Made by a program: the position numbers and the translations under genes. Shown here piece by piece: positions 56,126 to 64,000 of a stretch of DNA of 64,000 nt (position 1 is its first letter; each line of letters opens with the position of its first letter). The DNA lies in assembly GCA_977017575.1 (NCBI GenBank), contig CDRNVI010000055.1, forward strand, positions 1 through 64,000. Reading direction: 5' to 3'. The DNA is from Paramoeba atlantica. Its lineage: Eukaryota > Discosea. The notes beneath the pieces were generated by a model. The model saw nothing but the letters and a program-made list of their open reading frames with translations. It was not told where the DNA came from and did not search any database.

Positions 56126-56914
56126 CTATACCGCCTCGGAGGTGGGCGCAGAAGAAGGCTGCGGTTCTACCTCCACCCCCACTTCGGATTCCTGTTCTTT
56201 ACTCGCAACACTTGCCGAGGTCGACTCTTGGGGAGCCGAAGTCGACACTGTGGAGGCATTCACGAGGTGCCATAGGTGCTGCAATCGTTCCACCTGAGAG
56301 GGAGTAGGTGCCGGGGGGTGGGGCCGACCTGTCCACCCACAGAACGCCCATTTCCGCTTGCTCAGTCCGCAGCCCAAGCACACGTGGGGGTAGAAGCCGT
56401 CAATTGGTCCACTAGATTTTTTTCTATGTGTTCGTTTCTTTTTTATGGGCGGTTCTTCTTCAGGCACTAATGCCAGTGCCTTTGTCTCATCCGCTGTTAG
56501 TGGTACGGAGAGTTCAGGTAGAACAGTTGAGCGTTCCATGGCGTTCGCATTTTCGGGAGTAATATATTTTCCTTTGTTTAGCTCAGTTTCGGTTGTAGGT
56601 ACTGTATTTGAATCGGGTGTAATCATTTCTGATAAACGCACGTCGCATCCATCTCCGACAGTTGTTGCACCCTGTTCGGAATCGAGAGCGTTCGTAAAGC
56701 TTTCATTTCTATTCTCATTCTGTTGAGTATCGGTGACATCATTAGTACTCAAGTTGTTTTGCTCCGCATGTACTGCGTCTGAACAAACAACGTTACCGCT
56801 CTTCCTATCTTGCCCAAACGAGTCGGGAGCACTGAGATCTGCAAATTCAGAGGGAGGTCGTGCATTCTGGTTCTGTGCGTCGCTCGAATCCGGAGTATCA
56901 AGTGAAGAAATCAT
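56126..56914 (-). CDS. Hypothetical acidic Ser/Thr-rich protein with a Cys cluster
   Basis: 262 residues from ATG 56914. Residues 1-150 are Asp/Ser/Asn/Thr-rich and likely disordered. A basic patch (PPIKKKRTHRKKSSG) near 155 resembles a nuclear localisation signal. Then HVCLGCGLSKRKWAFCGWTG near 173-192 has CX2CX8C, a possible metal site, and PSQVERLQHLWHLVNAS is a helix. The C-terminus is Glu/Ser-rich. No family is recognised. The Cys cluster recalls, without clear homology, the CRDCPWW of the gene at the left edge. Confidence 0.55.
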   Translation of the reverse strand: MISSLDTPDSSDAQNQNARPPSEFADLSAPDSFGQDRKSGNVVCSDAVHAEQNNLSTNDVTDTQQNENRNESFTNALDSEQGATTVGDGCDVRLSEMITPDSNTVPTTETELNKGKYITPENANAMERSTVLPELSVPLTADETKALALVPEEEPPIKKKRTHRKKSSGPIDGFYPHVCLGCGLSKRKWAFCGWTGRPHPPAPTPSQVERLQHLWHLVNASTVSTSAPQESTSASVASKEQESEVGVEVEPQPSSAPTSEAV

Positions 56915-56994
56915 ATATCAATACGACGATGCTGTAAACTCTGAAAAAACATTTTTGGAGAATTGATTCTTTAAAAAATGCTTTTATTAAAAGC

Positions 56995-57095
56995 ATGTAT
57001 TTTAAAATTCAAAAGCTGTAAAAAATATATTTTAAAATTCAAAAGCTGTACAAAAAAGTTGAAAGCGCTTCAAAAGCGCTTTTTTAAAATTTTAA
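56995..57095. repeat. 30-bp direct repeat and AAGCGCTT palindromes
   Basis: TATTTTAAAATTCAAAAGCTGTA occurs at about 56999 and 57029, followed by AAAGCGCTTCAAAAGCGCTTT. 57096-57449 has no gene; its plus-strand frame is unrecognisable. Confidence 0.7.
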
Positions 57096-57449
57096 AAGTT
57101 TCCTCGGGCCTTGAAGAGCATTCCAGTCCAAAAGGATATGAACGTCGGCTATTGGCATTTGGTTCAATCAGAAGAACCTGTCATAACAAGAGCCTTTTCC
57201 CTAGTTTCATAGTTCGAAGCTATGAGATTTCGAAAGGCTCAATGCCCGAAGGTCTCAACCAAACAAGTGAAAACAAAAGTTTGAACCATTAACTCATGCG
57301 TGTTGTCCTGGTGAGCTTCTATCTTAACGTTGATTTCGTTGCGGAATACCCCCACAAAATTCAATAAAAACTGCAATGTAGGGGGCGTGTGTAAAAAGGA
57401 GGTTCCGCTAAGACGTTCTGAGTGCCGAAAGTAGTGCCGTGTTCTGGGC

Positions 57450-58157
57450 CTACAAGAAGACCTCTATGAATCCCATGAAGTGTTTTACTACGCTATTCAA
57501 AAAACGGTGCCACATAATGCAAGTATGAGAGGTAAAAGAAATTTCGAATTGTAACGGTGCTAGTTCCCATGCTGGTTTTGGCATTGTTTCTATCTTTTCT
57601 TCAGTTTGAAGACCTTGATTGTGTTCGCTTTTTCCCTTCGAAGTACTGTCGTGTGCTACCTGTTTGTCGGGATTGTCTACCACCGGTGGTTTCAGCAGAT
57701 TTACTGGAATACACTGCTTGACTCGGAGATAAAAAAGAGGCGCATCGCTTGTAAAGTCTTCTGTTTCCCTATCATCCTTTTCTTCCAATCCGCTAGATAA
57801 ATCACTGTTTTGTGTAGGGTCTCTTCTGTAGTACTCAACATGATTCCCGCAGCGCGCTTGCATAGAGGCAGAGGTCAGTCTTCCATCCGCGACCGCGAGT
57901 ATTGTAGCCACAGACTTGATGTCCAGATATACACTGTGACGTCGAGTCATGTCAAAAGAAGGGCGTGAGAACTCTGTTGCCGATGAGTCGCGTGGGTAAT
58001 ACGTCACGAGTATGGACCCTTTCTCCAAATAGGTTACAGAAAAGCGGTACCCGTTTTTACCGGATTTCGGCATATGGTGAACATCGAAAGCAGGCCGTCT
58101 AAAGTCTGTGAGAGCTCGTGCGGACTTGCAACGAGCGATGTACGATCGCATCATCAT
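57450..58157 (-). CDS. Whirly/MRP-like single-stranded nucleic-acid-binding protein
   Basis: 235 residues. The strand-loop pattern resembles one repeat-pair of the Whirly fold (plant Why1-3, kinetoplastid MRP1/MRP2). An EKGSILVTYYPRD strand near 47-59 stands where Whirlies have KGKAAL.v.P. SVYLDIKSVATILAVADGR near 76-94 matches the f.ls..eig.i..l block, HVEYYRRDP the CeFfHDP block, and FYLRVKQ the F.l.V block. A final helix MWHRFLNSVVKHFMGF matches f.f.mpyLlGW. MRP1/2 anneal guide RNAs to mRNA in trypanosome editing. The N-terminus (MMMRSYIARCKSARALTDFR) is presequence-like. This is fold-level recognition by eye, with no residue-level certainty. Confidence 0.55.
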   Translation of the reverse strand: MMMRSYIARCKSARALTDFRRPAFDVHHMPKSGKNGYRFSVTYLEKGSILVTYYPRDSSATEFSRPSFDMTRRHSVYLDIKSVATILAVADGRLTSASMQARCGNHVEYYRRDPTQNSDLSSGLEEKDDRETEDFTSDAPLFYLRVKQCIPVNLLKPPVVDNPDKQVAHDSTSKGKSEHNQGLQTEEKIETMPKPAWELAPLQFEISFTSHTCIMWHRFLNSVVKHFMGFIEVFL

Positions 58158-58486
58158 TCATGCATTTAAGCCCACCTTTGGAAATTTTATACCGAACCAA
58201 ATGTAGGACACTAGAAAATTAGTGACATAATTTCTTGAAAGTTTAATATATTTTAGAAGCGGTACGTCATTCTACGCTACTACTCGCGCAATACATGTAG
58301 GTAAATCATCGTAAGAAAACGAATGATTAAAATGAAACATCAAGTCTCTGAATGAAAATAGCCCATAAACGTCACCAAGTTCTATGTTACCTTAGTTTTT
58401 ATGGAATAGGTATACAATAGGTTTGAATGCGAATTAAATAAAAGCAATAGATTTTCTTATGACAGTATCACTATGCTGTGGTAGAT
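58158..58486. other. Intergenic spacer, nothing recognised
   Basis: AT-rich with no reading frame or repeat of note. Confidence 0.4.
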
Positions 58487-58798
58487 CTACTCCTGGGTCT
58501 GGGAATCGGGCTTTTTGGTTTCCGACTTTCCCCGAATAACATACGTGTGTCCAGGAATGTTTGCGTCGACCCGAGGGTTTTTAAAGGTGGTTACACTTTC
58601 ATCCTCACGGTGAAAACTCACCTCTTCGATGTCACCGATACCCGCGGCACCAAGTTTCTTCAGCATGCCTTGAAACTTTTTGTCGTCTCCTCCTGAAGTC
58701 TTGTGAACTCCTTTAGACTTTCGGCGCACCGTACCTTTCCCTCCAAGGCGTACAGCTTGGGCTCTTTTTTCCAGAAGCTCTTTCGTGACGCCAGTCAT
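58487..58798 (-). CDS. BTF3: NAC beta subunit (BTF3), C-terminally short
   Basis: 103 residues from MTGVTKELLEKR (ATG 58798; an upstream extension begins at a non-ATG). NAC binds at the ribosome exit tunnel and prevents mistargeting to the ER. The N-terminus has the ribosome-binding basic motif GGKGTVRRKSKGVHK near 17-31, then the NAC domain to about 93 (DDKKFQGMLKKLG, IEEVSFHREDESV, FKNPRV, HTYVIRG). It ends at KSETKKPDSQTQE, whereas yeast and human proteins continue for 40-60 residues after this point. The NAC dimer domain itself is complete. Confidence 0.92.
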   Translation of the reverse strand: MTGVTKELLEKRAQAVRLGGKGTVRRKSKGVHKTSGGDDKKFQGMLKKLGAAGIGDIEEVSFHREDESVTTFKNPRVDANIPGHTYVIRGKSETKKPDSQTQE

Positions 58799-58861
58799 TA
58801 AAATTGATTTAATAGATATTGTTAAGTTGATAGGATAAAAAAATGAAATGCCCAATAACAA

Positions 58862-59100
58862 AAGTATTGTATCTTTTACACAATTTATCGAGATTATTTC
58901 GTCGCTATGATGTGCAAATTATTTCGTTAACGCGAAGCCTTCATTAATATCCGTTTGGCGTTCTTTCGATCCTCCTATTCAGACTACGGCAGAAGATAAC
59001 GGCTCATCTTCAACGTTTAGTCTTTGCGTCCTGAAAATAGAAATCCAACGCACTGGGGGTTTCCTACTCGTCCACGTATGCTTGTTCGATGCAATAAATT
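58862..59100. other. Intergenic spacer, nothing recognised
   Basis: Short, no features visible on either strand. Confidence 0.4.
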
Positions 59101-60246
59101 TCATCTAACCAACGAATGAAGGAGTGAGAAGAATATGGAGAAAAATAAAAGAAATACGGAAATCATCCTTCTCCACGTGCCCATTATTCCACTTTGACGT
59201 AGGCGTGCTTTTTTAAGCTCTAAATGTGTCTCCGACAGATTGCTCTCATGCAAGTGACTGTCGTCTAAGAGATCATGAAGACTCTGATGTTGGGACTCCA
59301 CATGTGACTGTAACATTTGATTTAGTTCGGCCACTTGGTGGACACGATTCACAGTGTCTGCTTTTATTGCCTCATCGAGTTCTAAGCGCGAATGCATAAT
59401 TGATGGAGGAAATTTATTTTCCTCTGAGAAATTATCCTTTACCTCATCTGCGAATGTCTCTACTCTGCCCAATGTAGCGGCAGATGGGGCCGAATAGTGA
59501 TGGCGGGACAGCCGTAGTCTCGGGACAGGTAAAATACCGAATGGAGCTTTAAAAACCAGAAGCTGCTGGTCCCACACCTTAATAATTCGTAATGTAATGT
59601 ACTTTGTCACATCCTGCAATTCTTTCTTGAGTCGCTGAAGAAGCAAACGAATATGACCAATCCATTGGGGACATACAAAGTCATTTCTTCGACGCAGTAA
59701 ATTTAACATCTTTTTCGATGTCTCTACTTTATTAATTAGGAGCTTATCATCAACAATTACGCGAAGTACACTGGGACACCTTCCGGAATTTGAAGTGTTG
59801 TTAGATAAATTGGAAGGAGCACTACTACTGCCTCCTTCAGAAAGTGTATTTTGGATAGCATCCTCCATAGATATTTTCAAGGCATCATACTGGACCCTCC
59901 TTTTTCTCCATTGCTCCGGTGAGGAATAACTAACCACTAAATCTTCATTCAATAGGAATAATTTCAAACCCACACAGTGATATGTACTTCGGATATCGAC
60001 TTTTCCGCAAATATCTTTATGTACCATAACAAAGAATTCGGCTAGCATTGCGCGTACTCGGAATGTGATCAAAGAAATAAACTGTACGACGGATTTAAAC
60101 TCAAGTTGGTTGTAAGGAAAATATTTCGGAGCATCAGAGACACGGTTTGGTTGCGCAACCGCATTTGTGTTATTTTGAAGAGATGTTACCATACTTTGAA
60201 ACCGTAGTGTATGCTCCATATAGACCGTAGAGTCTAAAAAAGTCAT
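59101..60246 (-). CDS. Syntaxin-18/Ufe1-like Qa-SNARE
   Basis: 381 residues from ATG 60246. The C-terminus carries a SNARE-like heptad helix (about 300-355): VNRVHQVAELNQMLQSHVES then QHQSLHDLLDD, with a Gln at the expected zero-layer position and the VaELn.mlqsHVesQ phrasing of syntaxin 18. It is followed by a tail anchor (RMISVFLLFFSIFFSLLHSLVR, 360-381). The N-terminal 250 residues form long helices (QWIGHIRLLLQRLKKELQDV) as in syntaxin-18 N-domains. STX18 mediates Golgi-to-ER retrograde fusion. The N-terminal half is not recognisable by sequence. Confidence 0.65.
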   Translation of the reverse strand: MTFLDSTVYMEHTLRFQSMVTSLQNNTNAVAQPNRVSDAPKYFPYNQLEFKSVVQFISLITFRVRAMLAEFFVMVHKDICGKVDIRSTYHCVGLKLFLLNEDLVVSYSSPEQWRKRRVQYDALKISMEDAIQNTLSEGGSSSAPSNLSNNTSNSGRCPSVLRVIVDDKLLINKVETSKKMLNLLRRRNDFVCPQWIGHIRLLLQRLKKELQDVTKYITLRIIKVWDQQLLVFKAPFGILPVPRLRLSRHHYSAPSAATLGRVETFADEVKDNFSEENKFPPSIMHSRLELDEAIKADTVNRVHQVAELNQMLQSHVESQHQSLHDLLDDSHLHESNLSETHLELKKARLRQSGIMGTWRRMISVFLLFFSIFFSLLHSLVR

Positions 60247-60286
60247 GGGTAATATTTTTATGCCAGCAGTCAAGGGACTGTTTCGC

Positions 60287-60475
60287 TTAGCCTACGTCAT
60301 TTTTGCGTGATCTGACTTCAAACTCCGCTAGGGTGGTTTTCTGACAAGCAAGAAGACATAACCCTTTCTCAAAATAAACTAAAAACTCTTGCAAATTTAA
60401 CGGTATATCTCTTGAAAACGCCTTGAAAAGGCCCAAGAGGGTGTTTAAAGATAGAAAAAATATATTCAAATGCAT
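60287..60475 (-). CDS. Small hypothetical ORF upstream of the SNARE gene
   Basis: 62 codons from ATG 60475 (MHLNIFFLSLNTLLGLFKAF), in a different frame from the SNARE gene. It could be a missed 5' exon of the SNARE gene or a chance frame. Its hydrophobic Leu-rich start is consistent with either. Confidence 0.2.
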   Translation of the reverse strand: MHLNIFFLSLNTLLGLFKAFSRDIPLNLQEFLVYFEKGLCLLACQKTTLAEFEVRSRKNDVG

Positions 60476-60783
60476 TATCGGTGACAAGTTTCCATCAAAA
60501 TCGTCATAAAAAGAGTTGAGCTTTCTCCGAACCTCGTTTCATTTTTGACAGAGTACAAATTCGTAAGAAACTTCGTATTACAGAACCGTTTATATTCTCA
60601 ATTGTGGTACGGACTTTACAATTTGACAGAAATGGTAAGAATTCAGACAGATTTGCAATTGATCAAGCTCGACAAATCCGATATCGTGCAAATCTCTGGG
60701 CCGTGTGCTTGCAGCTTCGAGCTGTGCACACGAGAAAGCGTTTGAGCACACAAGAGCAACGGCTACGCTCTCTGCTGTTTTTC

Positions 60784-61173
60784 TTAAAATACATGGAAGA
60801 TGCCGTAAGAAAGCGTCCACAAAAGCACGAATGTCAATAAGGACTCCGTCAGTGAATTTAATGGAAACAATTCGTCGTACGATGTGAAGTAAGACGCGAG
60901 ATGAAGGTTGTCCCACCTGCATGTCCTCGGTCTAGAGTATTTTATGTTTGGTAAAGTACAGAAAAATGTACAGAGAGACATCACATGTCCAACAGCTAAC
61001 AAGCAGAACCCGTAAGTGCCCTCAATACAGAAGACACCAGCTAGAACTCCAGACAGGACAGACTGCAAGACAATCAATTTGTTCAATTGTTTAGCGTTGT
61101 GCTCGGCATATCTTTTGTCGATAATAGCATCCGATCCCCACAATCGGAGAGCGGCATCCTCGGGAAAAATCAT
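60784..61173 (-). CDS. EMC6: EMC6, ER membrane protein complex subunit 6
   Basis: 129 residues from ATG 61173. EMC6 is a core membrane subunit of the EMC insertase for tail-anchored and multipass proteins. The characteristic phrases are LSGVLAGVFCIEGTYGFCLL (family: lsGataGilGltglyGF) in the first membrane pair, and LLTFVLLWTLSYGIFHVF at the end (family GGLfTYVLFWTflYGmvHVy). The C-terminal match is close. The preceding AAIIDKRYAEHNAK matches the N..vl.yCr block only weakly. Slightly longer than the usual 110 residues. Confidence 0.88.
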   Translation of the reverse strand: MIFPEDAALRLWGSDAIIDKRYAEHNAKQLNKLIVLQSVLSGVLAGVFCIEGTYGFCLLAVGHVMSLCTFFCTLPNIKYSRPRTCRWDNLHLASYFTSYDELFPLNSLTESLLTFVLLWTLSYGIFHVF

Positions 61174-61187
61174 AAAGCGAATACAAG

Positions 61188-61202
61188 CTATGGGTGGGGC
61201 GT
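61188..61202 (-). promoter_or_regulatory. Candidate (trans-)splice acceptor before EMC6
   Basis: Minus-strand CGCCCCACCCATAG is pyrimidine-rich and ends in AG, 14 bases before the chosen ATG. It agrees with starting at 61173 rather than at the TTG-initiated extension. Confidence 0.35.
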
Positions 61203-61488
61203 TCAATATTCTGATAGCTGTAGGCTCATAGTTCAATAATACAGATCATGTATTTCACCTATCAAACCCAGAAAACAAAGAACTCAAAGATCTTTTCTTA
61301 TTGAAACAGCAAAAATTGGGATTCATGAATATCTAGTTATTCGCTCAACGACATTGGTCATTGGGTCGAATTGACGTTTGAGATTCGTCAATTACATGTT
61401 TTGGAGTATGATTTTTACAGAAAGTTGAAATATTTCTATCGGGGTACAAATCCTCGCACAAATTCAAATTCCCCCTCTTCACGACACC

Positions 61489-62196
61489 CTAATCCCCTGC
61501 CAGAATATTCGCCGCCATTTCCACATCCCCACCCACCTGATCCAAAATATGCGCCATATCACTCACCGACACCGCAAACCCCATCTCCTGCAACGCACGA
61601 ACCTGTCCAACATACGGACCCGCACCCGTCGTCGATGAGATTGTGGTCGACAAACTCACCGACGGCGACATGGTCCCCACATTCCCCTCCCCCTCCTTTC
61701 CCTCCCCCCCTACGCTACTCCCCCCTGCCATCCCCTCCACCCTCCGCACGTACCTCCCCCTGTCGTGCCTCCACTCCCGGAGCGCGTCGACGTTCGCGGG
61801 GGCGTCGGCCTCGGAGGGGTCCGGGTCGGCCAGCAGCGACAGGAAGCTCAGCACGATCTTGTCGACCCCGAGCACGGGGCTCCACCGCAGGCAGTCCTCC
61901 CGGTTCCCCTGGGGCGGGTGCAGGATCGTCATGCAGACCCGCCCGTCGGGGTACACGTTGGGGTGCCAGAACGGGGAGGTGATGCGCATCTCGGGGGGCA
62001 TCATGGGGAAGTCCCGGGGGAAGGCCAGGGAGGCGGTGAAGGTGAGGCCGTGGTAGGGGGAGTCCGGGGGACCGCGCAGGGTGAGGTCCCAGGCGAAGAG
62101 GTTGGCCTCGGAGACGTAGGTGCAGGAGAGGACGCCGTCGGAGGGGGGGAAGGACTGCATCAGGGCCATGTTTTTTTGCAGCACGCGGTGGGCCAT
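61489..62196 (-). CDS. UBE2G/Ubc7-type E2 fused to a UBA domain
   Basis: 235 residues. Ubiquitin-conjugating enzyme. The UBC fold (1-155) has HPNVYPDGRVCMTIL with the catalytic Cys near 86, then the loop insertion characteristic of UBE2G/Ubc7 (HPPQGNREDCLRWSPVLGVDK). That loop is about four residues shorter than in UBE2G2. VDALREWRHDRGRYVRRV follows. A Gly/Ser/Thr linker leads to a UBA domain at about 198-235 (VRALQEMGFAVSVSDMAHIL and VGGDVEMAANIL). UBE2G enzymes serve ER-associated degradation, but they normally lack a UBA; UBE2K/Ubc1 has one. The gene is very GC-rich. Confidence 0.88.
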   Translation of the reverse strand: MAHRVLQKNMALMQSFPPSDGVLSCTYVSEANLFAWDLTLRGPPDSPYHGLTFTASLAFPRDFPMMPPEMRITSPFWHPNVYPDGRVCMTILHPPQGNREDCLRWSPVLGVDKIVLSFLSLLADPDPSEADAPANVDALREWRHDRGRYVRRVEGMAGGSSVGGEGKEGEGNVGTMSPSVSLSTTISSTTGAGPYVGQVRALQEMGFAVSVSDMAHILDQVGGDVEMAANILAGD

Positions 62197-62451
62197 GGGG
62201 AGGGGAGCGGGGTGGAAAGGGGTTAAGGAAAAGAATGGGCGACAAAGATAAAGGAGAAGTGGAGTGAAAAATTTACTTTTTGAGAGTCATAACAATTCCC
62301 AAATCTTCTTTAATGTAATGTTCGAATAACCATTAAAAAAAGATGGGTACCGACCACAGTTTCGTTATCCAATAAGGGATGAACCACTCACACGTTGCAT
62401 GCTTCATCCACGTCGCACATCCACGGGGATTTGGCTACACCTCCAACGACC

Positions 62452-63798
62452 TTAAATAAAATCGTCCTCGAGATCAAACGCGTCCTTACTGTCCTGCTCA
62501 TGCACTTCGCCTTGCTCCAGCTCTTCCAGTTGTACAAAATCAATTTGATACCGAAGCAAACCTCCAATCCCACCGAACCCACGCACAAACTGCGCCCCCT
62601 CTTGGCTTCGGTTCGTGACAAACTCCAGCGTGCAGCCGTACTTCCGGTACTTCTCTGCGAGGTGTTCGACGAGGGAGCCCGACTCGACCTCGAGCGTACA
62701 AAGCCCAGTCTCCGGGTCTCGAGTAAAATCCTGTTTAGCAGCCTCCGCTGCACTCATGTCGTACTCGGTCACCGTACCCGTATTGGGGTCTGTTACCTCA
62801 AAATGCTTCGTAGCGAGCTCCTCCCACACAATAAGTGTCTCCACGGCACCCATACGTAGTGCTTTCATGGTATCCTTTACGGAGTAGCAATACCGATTGG
62901 TGTTTTGCGCAATTTCCTCCATAAATTTTTGCAGCAATTTCTTCTCTTGCACAAGTTTCACCCCCGCGAGCACAGGGCCGCTGAGATCAATTGCTTGGTT
63001 CAGCCCCACCTCCCCGGGGTGGGCAATATCCAGCACGGCGACGATCACGGCACGTAGCCGGGGGTCAAACAGGTCAGAGCCCGCGAGGACGTCTTTAAAA
63101 TCCGCGCTACCGGCCAGAACGAGACCAGAAATATTTGGACGATCGACGGCAATAAAAAACTGTGTCGCGAGCTCGGCGACTTTATGCACGTAGTTGTGTC
63201 GACGCTCCTCACGGATGCGTGCGAAACGGTTTTTACTTTGTCCCCCGCGTCCGTGTTTCTTTGGGAGATCCACGGCGAAACGGTGCAGGACATCGCGCTG
63301 GCTGCCCTGTACGGTAGCGTAGAGAGTCCCGGAGCCGTCGATAATAATAAACCCGAATTTGTCATCGCTTTCGAGCATTTTACGAAGCTCGTCGGTGTGG
63401 AATTTGTTGTCGCAGTGGTACATGCTGCGGGTGACGGGTTTAACGGGCTCAAAGTCGAAGGTGATTTTCTTCTCCTTGTTGTCCTCGGTGAGTACAGTGC
63501 CGCAGTACACAATAAGGCCATTGGGGGGTACCCCACGGTACATTTTTAGCCGACCCAGACACGCGGTGATGGCTGTCTGCACGGAGTTCCGGTTGCTTGC
63601 TGATTTAATGTTCGAAGCGGTGCCATGCTCCTCCGTAAGCTTTGTAGTCATTTTGGTGAGCTGATCTCGGGGAGTGAGGTAAAGGGAAATGACGGAAGTT
63701 CCGTTTCCTTTGGCAGCTTCCAGGTTTTCAATTAGCTTCTTTAGGCGCCATCGTTGCACCGCCTTGTCGCTTTCTTCGACAGATTTATCGTCTGACAT
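62452..63798 (-). CDS. ETF1: eRF1, translation termination factor
   Basis: 448 residues, close to the usual 437. eRF1 reads all three stop codons in the ribosomal A site and triggers peptide release. Key motifs: TASNIKS near 58-64 (stop-codon decoding), YHCDNKF for the YxCxxxF motif near 130, and GGQ in HGRGGQSKNRF near 187 (peptidyl-tRNA hydrolysis). The C-terminal eRF3-binding region runs to DLEDDFI. NIKS and YxCxxxF are both canonical, so the standard three stop codons are expected, in agreement with genes here ending in TAA, TAG and TGA. Confidence 0.97.
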   Translation of the reverse strand: MSDDKSVEESDKAVQRWRLKKLIENLEAAKGNGTSVISLYLTPRDQLTKMTTKLTEEHGTASNIKSASNRNSVQTAITACLGRLKMYRGVPPNGLIVYCGTVLTEDNKEKKITFDFEPVKPVTRSMYHCDNKFHTDELRKMLESDDKFGFIIIDGSGTLYATVQGSQRDVLHRFAVDLPKKHGRGGQSKNRFARIREERRHNYVHKVAELATQFFIAVDRPNISGLVLAGSADFKDVLAGSDLFDPRLRAVIVAVLDIAHPGEVGLNQAIDLSGPVLAGVKLVQEKKLLQKFMEEIAQNTNRYCYSVKDTMKALRMGAVETLIVWEELATKHFEVTDPNTGTVTEYDMSAAEAAKQDFTRDPETGLCTLEVESGSLVEHLAEKYRKYGCTLEFVTNRSQEGAQFVRGFGGIGGLLRYQIDFVQLEELEQGEVHEQDSKDAFDLEDDFI

Positions 63799-64000
63799 GT
63801 GGAAGAAATAGTGTGTGAACGTATGTTCTTCTAATTTTGTTTGTTGATAAGTATTGAGATTTTTCCCAAATGCCTCTTGAGTCTCATACTCACTATGTAA
63901 AAACTGTGTATATTTTAATCGAGGCTTTACTATTCTACTTTCCCAATACAGTGTAATTGGCCGATCACGCGCACTATTTTATTACGAGGAGCGAAACAGT
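63799..64000. other. 5' flank of eRF1, nothing recognised
   Basis: AT-rich, with no frame or repeat, and no obvious splice acceptor apart from AAAATTAG about 35 bases before the ATG. Confidence 0.4.

Noticed and set aside
57096-57300. Possible tRNA from TTCGAAG and paired words
   Set aside because: I could not form a cloverleaf with acceptor, anticodon and T arms. No convincing tRNA was found anywhere in the window by eye.
60246-60475. Joining the small ORF at 60287-60475 to the SNARE gene
   Set aside because: The frames differ and a TAG lies in the SNARE frame upstream; no convincing splice pair was found.
61643-62245. Long frames on both strands over the UBE2G gene
   Set aside because: GC-rich codons create open shadows; only the minus frame with HPNVYPDGRVC makes a protein family.
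1-64000. Spliced-leader RNA gene or array
   Set aside because: No tandem array with a leader followed by a GT donor and Sm-like site was seen; its absence from one window does not exclude trans-splicing.

Overview
The window is nuclear DNA from a compact-genome protist. It holds intact eukaryote-only genes (MCM2, HUS1, eRF1, TRAP-alpha, SRP receptor beta, EMC6, NAC beta, a syntaxin-18-like SNARE, USP14/UBP6, LSG1). Most are uninterrupted reading frames a few hundred bases apart. From 3.7 kb to the right edge every confident gene is on the minus strand except one at 49.6 kb. That polarity, the near absence of introns, and several genes resembling kinetoplastid mitochondrial factors (an REH2-like DExH helicase with many dsRBD-like modules, a Whirly/MRP-like ssDNA/RNA-binding protein, a bacterial-type topoisomerase IA, a PPR protein) suggest a euglenozoan, perhaps kinetoplastid-related. 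This is inference; no spliced-leader gene was seen.

Layout. 0-3.7 kb: the 5' part of a minus-strand gene that runs off the left edge, then a retrotransposon tail and a Tc1 relic. 3.7-13.6 kb: REH2-like helicase and MCM2. 13.6-21.4 kb: transposon graveyard surrounding a divergent TruD/PUS7-like gene. 21.4-39.4 kb: TRAP-alpha, topoisomerase IA, an unknown presequence protein, a frameshifted glycine-rich protein, HUS1, a NYN/PIN-like protein, a PlsC acyltransferase, LSG1, SRP receptor beta, a PPR protein and PrimPol. 39.4-46.9 kb: a block of Tc1/mariner-like and other DDE elements with long terminal inverted repeats ending in C-runs. 46.9-52.4 kb: a mitochondrial-type NSUN methyltransferase, an unknown protein, an AT-rich strand switch, the lone plus-strand AT-hook gene, and a hAT relic. 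52.4-63.8 kb: ATP-grasp ligase-like protein, UBP6/USP14, an unknown acidic protein, the Whirly/MRP-like protein, NAC beta, syntaxin-18-like SNARE, EMC6, a UBE2G-type E2 with a UBA tail, and eRF1.

How the genes relate. Three themes recur: mitochondrial nucleic-acid handling (helicase, topoisomerase, MRP-like, PPR, NSUN, glycine-rich protein); ER and co-translational protein handling (TRAP-alpha, SR-beta, NAC beta, EMC6, SNARE, UBE2G); and replication and checkpoint (MCM2, HUS1, PrimPol). In a polycistronic genome adjacency does not imply shared function, so these are groupings rather than operons. Several first codons are ambiguous; I chose the first in-frame ATG and say where that matters.
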